A DNA stretch of 64,000 nucleotides, from the NCBI GenBank assembly GCA_030562195.1, contig CM060200.1:16058001-16122000 (forward strand), read 5' to 3'. Below are positions 43,745-53,556 of the stretch, in pieces. Position numbers and translations under genes: made by a program. Under the pieces are notes generated by a model. That model searched no databases. It was not told the DNA's origin and saw nothing but the letters and a program-made list of their open reading frames with translations. Every line of letters starts with the position of its first letter. Position 1 is the first letter of the stretch. This DNA is from Nipponacmea schrenckii (lineage: Eukaryota > Mollusca > Gastropoda > Lottiidae).

Positions 43745-44162
43745 CAAAATACATAATATCTCAATATACAATTCGTCTGAAATACTAAAAATACACAAGT
43801 ACATTTGTATCAAATGAACAGATATATGTTACGACGATCAAGTACATGACCACAAAATAAATATACAATACTCCACGTACAATTTGTTTAAAAATACACA
43901 AGTACATGTGCATGAAATGGACAGATTTTCAACCAACAATTTGTTTATAAAATGGATGTAATATATAGTTCCCGCGGCCATGCACACGACCGCTAAAAAA
44001 AATCACGTATTATTTCAACGTACAATTTATTTTAAAATACACAATTACATGTGTATAAAATGGACAGATTCATCATTCTGCGATCAAGTACATGACCACA
44101 AAACCAAGGAATAGACAAGTACATCTGCATAAGACGATCAGACATCAAAACATACATAAAAA
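43608..44162 (-). mobile_element. LINE 3' end / 3'-UTR-like element with tandem segments
   Basis: On the minus strand the stretch ends ATGTAAAATAAAGATTTTATTATTATTAT, a typical LINE 3' end with ATT tail, at about 43608-43645. A 30-plus-base homopolymer A (plus strand, about 43709-43741) follows. From 43790 to 44110 a block with TACACAAGTACATGTG and AAATGGACAGAT recurs three to four times at about 100-150 bp spacing. No coding part remains. Confidence 0.5.
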
Positions 44163-44194
44163 AAAAAAAAAAATAAAAAAAAAAAATAAAAAAA

Positions 44195-46764
44195 CTAGAG
44201 CCGTACGCCTAACGGCACTGAAGCAGTGTGTTCCATCCAGGGATTCGTTCGTTAAGCAAAAGACAAAAAGGGTTTATTAAAATACAAAAATGTGCATCAG
44301 AAATGGATTTTGATTTCATAAGAAACGCTCCCATAGCCCCCTTTTCCCCCTCCCCATCCTTAGCCCTGATCATCAATTAAGATAGATAATAAGTTAAAAT
44401 CATAATAAAAAATGGATAGAGGGTCGTTTAACCTAAAAAAGATATCCGGATCGCCGAAACTCATATTTGTAAATCGGCCAAACGTAGAGAATAATACCCA
44501 ATACAATGTAGATTTTTTTATATATTAAATTCGCAATTTTCAGATGGCGATGAAACCAAAAGTAGATATCGTACGTATATATATAGCATTGGATAGACAA
44601 TGTCGAAGCTATGTACAAATCGAAAGGTCACTATGGGTTCAAGTTGTCTTCAGTCGCCAGGGTATAACATTGAGACACCACATAAATAGCGCGGCCTAAC
44701 ATTTTAAAATTTATATTGAATAGAGTTTCGTCCCTTAGACCATTAATCCAGTCAACTGTATATTGTTGTTGCATATAAGAGATAAAATTTAAAATTCTAA
44801 AGGTTGTAATTTCGTTCCAAATATTCAATATTTACATCACCCACAATAGGAAAAACATATATAACAACTTTGAATCATTTTAACTGGATGTAGAACGATT
44901 AAACTAAAAAATAAATTCGGATCGCTGAAACTTATATCTTGTAGATCGCCCAAATGCAACACTCATTAAACAGATTGTTTTATAGGGAAAACTAGAACCG
45001 TGGACAGTACCAATGCAGTGCGTCTCACATTTGACACAGGGGTGAATCGTTACCTGAAATAAAATCCCCAGACAACGCGTGGGCAATTAATTCACCATGA
45101 CACTTTCTAAAAAAAAAATAGGACATTTCAAGAAGGCATTTGATTCGATATTTTATTTAAGAAATGAACGATGGACATACTGCAGTTACGGTGATATGAA
45201 TACATTGGGCACGGTACCAAATCCAACGAAGTTAAATAAATGTTAATCTCACACGGATTTGCCACGCCCATCCACAAAATATTGTTATATCCATTATGAC
45301 CTGCACAATGGTGAATATTCAAATTTTCAAGCAATTACGATCTTTTTGTCTTTTTAAAAATGTCGGAGGTAAATAGACATCGCCAAATTACGCACAGTTA
45401 CTATAGAAAGCAATCTAAAATTTTCAAATTTCAAAGGCCGCAATTTTGATCAAAATATAAAGTGTGATATATATGTTTAGAAGGGTGAGATGACACACAT
45501 TAAGAATATACAAGAGATATTGTCGTATGTTAATTAGGTCACGTGACAGTGTTTTCAAAGTTAAAATTGGCGATTTTCAAATGGCTGTAGAATGAAGGGT
45601 TGATGTTGCACGTCCACAACGGTGACTTATTTGGATAGATCTCATAAAGAGCAACAACTTGTGTGCGGGTCACAAGGTCACAAAATGCGTAGGTCACAAG
45701 ATATGAGCCTTGACAGTTTGGGAAGTTTTTTTCAAAAAATCAACCGGAAATAACTAAAAATTGAAATCGAAATTCAAAAATCGACTCTCACACAATTGTG
45801 AGGAATTGTTCAATAAACACATGAAAATATTTCAAATAGGAAAAAACCTCATGCCATAAAGTACTTTTATAGAGGAATTAGCAAATATCAAGATGGCTGC
45901 TGATCCGATGATTCTGGGACAAATTTATTAATGAATAATTCTTCCTTTATTACTAATATCATATGTCCGAAAAAAAATTAAAATATCTGTTAAATTCTAA
46001 AAGTTAAAATTTCAACTTTAGAAGCAAATGACGTCAAAACCGGAAGTGATATCGAAATTTTGAAAATTGATTTTTGGTTGCAATTAAAATGTCTATCTAC
46101 TTGTAAGTTATCAGATCGATCGAATTAAAATCGTAGAAGTTGGAAAGGAGTTAAAAAAGGTTGTTGGTTCGGAGAAAAAGGACACCTTAAATTTACGCAC
46201 AGTTACTATAGAAAGCAATCCAAAATTTTCAAATTTCAAAAGTCGCAATTTTGATCAAAATATCAAGTGTTATATATGTTTAGAAAGGTAATATATGTTT
46301 AGAAAGGTGAGATGACGCACATTAAGAATACACAAGCCACATTGTCATATGTCCATTAGGTCACGTGACAGAGCTCTTCAAAGTTAAAATTCGCGATTTT
46401 CAAATGGCTGTAGAATGAAAGGTTGATGTTGCACGTCAGCGATGTTGGTATATTTGGATAGATCTCACAAAATGCAACAACATTGGTGCAGGTCACAAGG
46501 TCACAAAAGGTCAAGGTCACAAGATATGAGTCTTGACAGTTTTGGGAGTTTTTAAAAAAATTCAACCGGAAACAACTAAAATTTGAATTCGAAATTCAAA
46601 AATCGGCTCCCACACGATTGTGAGGAATTATTCAATGATAAAAAATACATGAAAATAATACATATCGGAGAAAACCCTGATCCCAAAATTTTGGTACTTT
46701 TATAGAGAAATTAGGCATATCAAGATGGCGGCTGATCCGATGAATCTGGGACAAATTTTATTAA
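44195..46764 (+). repeat. Delta unit 1, left part
   Basis: The unit starts CTAGAGCCGTACG and is related to delta units 2 and 3. It contains an internal duplication of about 800 bp (TACGCACAGTTACTATAGAAAG near 45393 and 46192; CACGTGACAG near 45541 and 46363). A TTAA-flanked element interrupts the second segment at 46764. Frames in it are short and I consider it noncoding. Confidence 0.75.
46761..46764. repeat. TTAA target duplication, left
   Basis: This TTAA pairs with 48424-48427. The uninterrupted counterpart, with a single TTAA, is at 45928-45931 in the first copy of the same repeat. Confidence 0.85.
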
Positions 46765-46944
46765 AGGATATGTGAAAAGAAATATGAAAATCGTTGAATT
46801 TGATCAAAAGCATTTATTTTTAAAAGTAAACTAACATATCTATCAATTCCAACAAATTTTTTTTTTTCAAAAAACGTTTAGAGTAGAAAAAAAGGCTTTC
46901 AAAGTAGGCTTCTTTAGCATGAGTCGAACGTTAATGAGCTAGGC

Positions 46945-47060
46945 GATCACGTGACCGCATGACGTCAGAGATGCCCAACTAAAATAAAAACAAATGGAGA
47001 ACTAAGCCTAGCTAATATTATTATAACCTTCGGGAGTTTAGCGCTTTAATTTCTGATCAT
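46945..47060 (+). promoter_or_regulatory. Left inward promoter-like region of the TTAA element
   Basis: CACGTG (E-box, 46948-46953) and TGACGTCA (46960-46967) lie in or next to the 20-bp subterminal repeat, about 100 bp upstream of the P2X7-C-like start codon. The inverted copy of the repeat stands upstream of the THAP exon. Confidence 0.5.
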
Positions 47061-47258
47061 ATGTGGGCAATGGAGGATTTATCAGCTGGTATAGAGTCAT
47101 TAGAAATTAAGCCATATCAATTCGAACCATTAAAACGCTCCATATCTGACGAAACTGCCAAGCTTTCAGACTCCCCCCAGTCGGATTCTTCCGATCCATC
47201 AGAACTTGACACAGATACGGAAGAAGAGGATGATCCCCGTCTTGGAAATACGACATGG
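47061..47258 (+). CDS. First exon of a P2X7-C-like protein
   Basis: ATG 47061 (a second in-frame ATG at 47070) opens about 66 codons. The sequence is acidic and serine-rich in the middle (S-D-S-P-Q-S-D-S-S-D-P, E-E-E-D-D) and ends D-P-R-L-G-N-T-T-W at a GTAGGC donor (47259). L-G-N-x-x-W-C is the entry to the cysteine-rich P2X7 intracellular-domain-like module found in large families in marine invertebrates, where it is probably transposon-associated. The following cysteine-rich exon is not found inside the element. I therefore treat this as a captured or internally deleted gene fragment; the function is unknown. Confidence 0.55.
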
Positions 47259-47261
47259 TAG

Positions 47262-47918
47262 GCAAAAACTTTTCACAAACTCTTTTAAATTGGCTCTCAA
47301 CAATAAAATTGATCGGAAGAGGCCTTTGCTGATTCAAATTCGTAGTAGGCCTATAGGTTCTTTTTTTTTATCTTCATTACGACAGTTGCCGTTCAGTGCA
47401 GTGGCTAAAAACCACGTCGTGGTAAATATAATTAGGCTAGGCCTTGTTGCGATTTTCATAAAATTTTGAAGTTAGAAGAGTACAGTCGGCATTTTCATGG
47501 GTTGATTTTGATCTTGAATATTTGTAAAGAGCCTTCAGAAGTACCAGAAATGTAGGCCTACGTAAATTGCATCAGGCATATTCGAAATTTCTCCTTTGGC
47601 TTTACTGCCTTTAGGATAATTTGAATAGGCCTACTAGGCTACCGTTTTCACACCTAGCTGGCACTTTTAAAATCAAATCATTGTAATATTGCAGTGGAAA
47701 TCTCGACTAGGCTTATATAGCGGGATAATTGCTTTCGTTTGCAATCTGCGTGTGTGTGCTGTTGTGTGCTAATATAAAATGTTACCACGCTGTGGAAAAG
47801 AGCCACTGCCACAAATAAATGGCGTTACATAATTTGTTCTAAAATGGGGAACTCGCCACTAAAGTCTTTAAAAGATCTTATTCACATCCCACAATTTTGT
47901 TTCGGGACATGTTATACA
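47262..47918. other. Interior of the TTAA element, no gene seen
   Basis: This stretch lies between the convergent gene fragments and contains no recognisable exon. GGCCTA-type motifs recur here (about 47348, 47555, 47628), as in the intron of the P-like element. Confidence 0.4.
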
Positions 47919-48185
47919 TTATTTAAAGAGGCATAAGTGAATAATTTTCTGGAGAAACTGTAATTTAGAGCCGAATTTATCATTATGGACGTAGGCCTTT
48001 TTCTCACTGATAGGCCGAGGAGGGTCTAGTGTTGCAGTGGAATATTTAGTGGGGGAAAAATTCTTCCGCTTCAGTTTGACAATCCAAGTTTTCACAAGAT
48101 GTTCATCTTTAGGAAAGCGGAACATATGAACACCAGAGCCCTTTCCTCCGCGATTATTACAGCCATAGGCCACACACTGCGGCAT
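47919..48185 (-). pseudogene. THAP-domain fragment of the TTAA element
   Basis: ATG at 48185 opens M-P-Q-C-V-A-Y-G-C (C-x4-C), then F-R-F-P-K-D-E, a W, and N-F-S-P-T-K-Y-S, a clear THAP first half without intron. The expected C-S-x-H-F and A-V-P-S parts do not follow; instead about 40 unrelated codons run to a stop at 47919. The second zinc-ligand pair is therefore missing and the protein should not bind zinc or DNA normally. An internal deletion of a THAP transposase gene just after K-Y-S explains this best. Confidence 0.7.
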
Positions 48186-48220
48186 AACGTCAATGTAAAC
48201 AATATGGCGGGTGAATTAGA

Positions 48221-48240
48221 TTGGGCATCTCTGACGTCAT
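48221..48240 (-). promoter_or_regulatory. Right inward promoter-like subterminal repeat of the TTAA element
   Basis: This exact inverted copy of 46959-46978, including TGACGTCA, lies 36 bp upstream of the THAP start codon. Confidence 0.55.
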
Positions 48241-48423
48241 TTACAAAAGGTCACGGAAACGACCTTTCATTTTTGCATATTTCAGACCTGTGTTTTTAAA
48301 AGGATTTTTAGCTATTTTAGAATTATTTCTAATTTTTTTTATTGGTTGCAATCGATAGATGAATGATTTTACTTTTCAAATAGGTGGTTTCAAGCCTTTT
48401 TTGAAAATCTCTTCACATATCCT

Positions 48424-49017
48424 TTAATGTATAATTCTTCTTTTATTACTAATATCATATGTCCGAAAGAAATTTTCAAATATCTGTTAAATTCCGGAAG
48501 TTAAAATTTCAACTTTAGAAGCAAATGACGTCAAAACCGGAAGTGATATCGAAATTTTGAAAAATTAATTTTATTCGCAATGAAAATGTTTATCCACTTG
48601 TAAGTTTTCAATTCGATCGAAATAAAACTATAGAAGTTGAAAAAAGCACAAAAATTTAAATTAAAAAAGTCAGCGACAAAAGTCAAAATCTGAAATTTTT
48701 TAAAGTGCTATCTTTTGACCGTTTGTTCAAAATGATAAACAAAGCTGAAAGTGCGATGGAAATGAATACAGAATGCTATTGACAATTGCAGTGGTCTTTT
48801 TTAAAAGTGACGTCCTAAGTCACTTCCGGTGTGACGAAAATGCGTCATTTTACATTCACCTAGTACGGACATGCAATGTGTGAGAGATGATCATGTCAAC
48901 TGATATGTGACATGCACAGTTTTGGCTGTGCGTTCTGACCAGAAAGCGAAAAAAAAAAAAAAAAAAAAAATAGTCATTTGCAAAACAAAGCAGTGCGTTC
49001 GATAGAACGCACTGCAA
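48424..49017 (+). repeat. Delta unit 1, right part with hairpin H
   Basis: The delta body continues after the TTAA element with CTTTTATTACTAATATC, as at 45940. It ends in an A-run (about 48951-48970) and hairpin H. Confidence 0.8.
48990..49015. repeat. Hairpin H, copy 3
   Basis: The stem is the same 11-bp stem, with loop GATA. Confidence 0.9.
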
Positions 49018-51063
49018 CCAGAGCCGTACGACTAACGGCACTGAAGCAGTGCGTTGCATAACGGGAATGCAGCATTAAGAATTCAAAAAATGCAATAATG
49101 TATTTGCATCGTTTCTATTAGACGTTGAGAGAGGTGTTTTACAAAACGTCGAAAAAAAACAATTCGTGATCTAAGGGACATAACACCTTATTTGGGATTA
49201 TAAATTGATTTCGGATTTCATTAACTTTCCAGATCGTTAATTATTTTTAATCTGTTTATTTATTACTAAACATCTATATTAATTTAGGTAGTAGGAACAT
49301 TAGATCCTGCAATTTGTGGCAAGTTGCCAAGGTATAACATAGAGACATCAAATTAACAGCGCGTCTTTACATCTTTAAGAGTGTGTTTTATAGAGTTGCG
49401 TCCCTTAGACCACTATTCCACTCAACTGTACATAATTGTTGCTTTAGAGATATAATGTAAAATTCTAAAGGTTGTAATTCCCTGCCAAATATTCCATATC
49501 ATACATCGCCCACAACGAAAAATACACAATAATCCCTTTTATTTAAGATATATAATAGTTTAGAATCATTTTAACTGGATGTAGAACGATTAAACGAAAA
49601 AATAAATTTGGATCGCTGAAACTCATATCTTGTAGATCGCCCAAATGTAACATATCTAAAACAGACCGTTTTATATGAAAAAATTGCAATTTTTGAATGC
49701 CGATAAAACCTTAAGTATAAATCTTACAATAAAGTTTAATATATCATTGGATAGATCTTCTCGAGATCTATCACATTTGTACAGGTCAAAAGATCGCCAA
49801 ATGCCAACGTCACAATATACGACCCTTCAAAGTTTTTAAAAATTTTAATCGTAAAAAAATCAAAATCAAATTTCAAAAATCGGTTTCCATTATTATTTCG
49901 GCGATCGGTTATAGATGCTATATACATCAAAATAACACAAATCGAATTATCCCCTGAGACTCTATTTCCATTTGAAGAAAAACACGCAGTTAGTATAGAA
50001 GAAATTACAAAATTTTTAAATTTTTAAACGCGCAATTTTGTGTTAAAGTACCAAGTGTGATATATTAATAGAAAGATGAGGTTAAGCGTAAAAGGAATAT
50101 GTAAGAAATTCTGTCCTATGTAAATTAGGTCACGTGATAGAGCTCTTTAAAGTTAAAATTCGTGATTTTTAATTGGCTGCAAAACCGGAAGTAAACATCG
50201 GACAACAAAAGTGAAGATACCATTGGGTAGATATAGTCAAGGGCAATAACTTTTGTTCAGGTCAAAAGGTCACCGAAGGTCAAGGTCGCGAAATATGACA
50301 TTTTAAATTTTTGACAATTACTGGAAAATTTCAACCGGAAATAAAAGAAAAGCAAAAGCGAAATTCAAAAATCCCTTCCTATACTTTTTGCGCAATCGTT
50401 AATTGTTTTTAGAAAATCTAAAATTATGCAAATTAGATTTAACCCCGAGGCCCCATTTTGAGTTTTACAAAAATTAGTCATATCCAGATGGCGGCTGATC
50501 CGTTACTTCCGGTTCGGATTTTTTTTAATTTAGCATCATTTAATAGACAATTGTAGCTAATTGCAAAAGAAATTTTTCAAATATCTTCAATATTTCGGAA
50601 GTGCAAACTTCAACTTTAAAAGCAAATAACTTCAAAACCGGAAGTGATATCGAAATTTTGAAAATTAATTATAGTTCGCGATCAAAATATTTATATATCT
50701 GTAAATTTTCAGATCGATCGAAATAAAATTGTAGAAGTTGAGAAAGCCGCAAAAATTAAAATTAAAAAAGTCAGCGACAAAGTTAAAAATTCTAAAAGTT
50801 TGAAAAAGCTATCTTGTAAAGAAAGATAGATAGTAATAAATAAAAAAAAAACGCTATCAAAAATTGATTAAAAACTAGCGTCGTAAATTAGAAAAAACCT
50901 AAAGTTAGACATAGGCCCGTACGTCATTTCCGGTTGGACAAAATGGCGTCAAAATACATTCATGTAGTTTAGTTTCGCGGGTTTTGCGGGAGAAATGTTA
51001 ACAGTTTTTATGTGGCATTTGTAGTTTTGGCTGGGCGCGATGGGAAGGATTCGAAAAAAAAAA
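49018..51063 (+). repeat. Delta unit 2
   Basis: This 2,046-bp noncoding unit begins CCAGAGCCGTACGACTAACGG with GCACTGAAGCAGTGCGTT. Its last part carries TGGCGTCAAAATACATTCATG and ends in GATTCGAAAAAAAAAA. It is nearly identical to delta unit 3 (only scattered small differences and one indel of about 20 bp near 50115). Confidence 0.9.
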
Positions 51064-53100
51064 CTAGAGCCGTACGACTAACGGCACTGAAGCAGTGCGT
51101 TGCATAACGGGAATGCAGCATTAAGAATTCAAAAAATGCAATAATGTATTTGCATCGTTTCTATTAGACGTTGAGAGAGGTGTTTTACAAAACGTCGAAA
51201 AAAAAACAATTCGTGATCTAAGGGTCATAACACTTTATTTGAGATTATAAATTGATTTCGGATTTCATTAACTTTCCAGATCGTTAATTATTTTTAATCT
51301 GTTTATTTATTACTAAACATCTATATTAATTTAGGTAGTAGGAACATTAGATCCTGCAATTTTGGCAAGTTGCCAATGTATAACATAGAGACATCAAATT
51401 AACAGCGCGGCTTTACATCTTTAAGAGTGTATTTTATAGAGTTGCGTCCCTTAGACCACTATTCCACTCAACTGTACATTATTGTTGCTTTAGAGATATA
51501 ATGTAAAATTCTAAAGGTTGTAATTCCCTGCCAAATATTCCATATCATACATCGCCCACAACGAGAAATACACAATAATCCCTTTTATTTAAGATATATA
51601 ATAGCTTAGAATCATTTTAACTGGATGTAGAACGATTAAACGAAAAATAAATTTGGATCGCTGAAACTCATATCTTGTTGATCGCCCAAATGTAACGTTT
51701 CTAAAACAGACCGTTTTATATGAATTTGCAATTTTTGAATGCCGATAAAACCTTAAGTATAAATCTTACAATAAAGTTTAATATATCATTGGATAGATCT
51801 TCTCGAGACCTATCACATTTGTACAGGTCAAAAGATCGCCAAATGCCAACGTCACAATATACGACCCTTCAAAGTTTTTAAAAATTTTAATCGTAAAAAA
51901 TCAAAATCAAAATCACAATTAAAAAATCGGTTTCCATATATATTTCGGCGATCGGTAATAGATGCTATATACATCAAAATAACACAAATCGAATTATCCC
52001 CTGAGACTCTATTTCGATTTAAAGAAAAACCCGCACAGTTAGTATAGAAGAAATTACAAAATTTTTAAATTTTTAAACGCGCAATTTTGATTAAAGTACC
52101 AAGTGTGATATATTAATAGAAAGATGCGATTAAGCGTAAAAGGAATATGTAAGAAATTAGGTCACGTGATAAAGCTCTTAAAAGTTAAAATTCGTGATTT
52201 TTAATTGGCTGCAAAACCGGAAGTAAACATCGGACAACAAAAGTGAAGATACCATTGGGTAGATATAATCAAGGGCAATAACTTTTGTTCAGGCCAAAAG
52301 GTCACCGAAGGTCAAGGTTGCGAAATATGACATTTTAAATTTTTGACAATTACTGGAAAATTTCAACCGGAAATAAAAGAAAAGCAAAAGCGAAATTCAA
52401 AAATCCCTTCCCATACTTTTTTGCGCAATCGTTAAATGTTTTTAGAAAATCTAAAATTATGCAAATTAGATTTAACCCTGAGGCCCCATTTTGAGTTTTA
52501 CAAAAAATAGTCATATCCAGATGGCGGCTGATCCGTTACTTCCGGTTCGGATTTTTTTAATTTAGCATCATTTAATAGACAATTGTAGCTAATTGCAAAA
52601 GAAATTTTTCAAATATCTTCAATATTTCGGAAGTGCAAAATTCAACTTTAAAAGCAAATAACTTCAAAACCGGAAGTGATATCGAAATTTTGAAAATTAA
52701 TTATAGTTCGCAATCAAAATGTTTATACATCTGTAAATTTTCAAATCGATCGAAATAAAATTGTAGAAGTTGAGAAAACCGCAAAAATTAAAATTAAAAA
52801 AGTCAGCGACAAAGTTCAAACTTCTAAAAGTTTGAAAAATCTATCTTGTAAAGAAAGATAGATAGTAATAAATAAAAAAAACGCTATCAAAATTGATTAA
52901 AAACTAGCGTCGTAAATGAGAAAAAACCTAAAGTTAGACATAGGCCCGTACGTCATTTCGGGTTGGACAAAATGGCGTCAAAATACATTCATGTAGTTTA
53001 GTTTCGCGGGTTTTGCGGGAGAAATGTTAACAGTTTTTATGTGGCATTTGTAGTTTTGGCTGGGCGCGATGGAAAGGATTCGAAAAAAAAAGAAAAAAAA
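51064..53100 (+). repeat. Delta unit 3
   Basis: This direct tandem copy of unit 2 starts CTAGAGCCGTACG after an A-run and ends in an A-rich stretch (about 53082-53100). Two hairpin H modules follow. Confidence 0.9.
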
Positions 53101-53210
53101 CATTTCGAAAACAAAGCAGTGCGTTCGAAGAACGCACTGCAAAAAAAAAAAAAAACATTTCGAAAACAAAGCAGTGCGTTCAATAGAACGCACTGCAAAA
53201 AAAAAAAAGA
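53101..53210. repeat. Two hairpin H modules (copies 4 and 5), each followed by an A-run
   Basis: Stems at 53116-53140 (loop GAA) and 53171-53196 (loop AATA) both keep the 11-bp stem exactly. The sequence CATTTCGAAAACAAA precedes each, so a module of about 45 bp plus A-run is repeated. Confidence 0.9.
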
Positions 53211-53556
53211 ATTGCCAAAGCGTCAGTGCTTGTGCTGCGAGCGGGCTACCCAACCCTACTCCATTTTATGTTCTTATTTTCTATGGAGGGGGAGGTAGGA
53301 TTTCTCCTTGCTCAAGACCAGATTTAAGGATGTTTACTCATCCCCCGACAGTAATAATTTAGATTTTCAAAATGCTTCAAGTTAGGCCAAAATAGAATCG
53401 TTGGTGGTGATATACCTGTGAGAAAGGGAAAAATAAAATTAATAAATTACTTAAATCATTAAATCATGGAGAAACACAATTGTTAAGATAGCCATCAGCA
53501 AGTAAGCCTATAGTTGGTGAAAAGAATACCCGTGTAACAGGAAGTATGCTTATGTA
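53211..53556. other. Boundary stretch without recognised gene
   Basis: This unique-looking sequence lies between the hairpin modules and the 3' end of the minus-strand LINE. Part of it may be the LINE 3' UTR. Confidence 0.4.

Larger units (their letters stand above)
46765..48423. mobile_element. TTAA-type transposon carrying P2X7-C-like and THAP gene fragments
   Basis: The ends are AGGATATGTGAA at 46765 and its reverse complement ending at 48423, with imperfect inverted arms extending over about 200 bp. A perfect 20-bp subterminal inverted repeat (46959-46978 and 48221-48240) is included. TTAA flanks both ends, and the empty site with the same flanks exists at about 45900-45970. TTAA duplications are made by piggyBac and Kolobok groups; Kolobok transposases carry a THAP domain, and a THAP exon is present, so a Kolobok-like origin fits. 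Only first-exon-like pieces of two convergent genes remain, so the element is non-autonomous. Confidence 0.8.

Noticed and set aside
44195..44235. tRNA-like or structured RNA gene at the head of delta units
   Set aside because: Short inverted segments (GCCGT...ACGGC, GCACTG...CAGTGC) exist, but no cloverleaf, A box or B box could be laid out.
47107..47337. 76-codon minus-strand frame opposite the P2X7-C-like exon
   Set aside because: The plus-strand exon has a recognisable end motif and a good splice donor; the opposite frame has neither.
53041..53362. Lysine-rich frames over the hairpin H modules
   Set aside because: They are created by A-runs between hairpin copies; composition and lack of constraint argue against coding.
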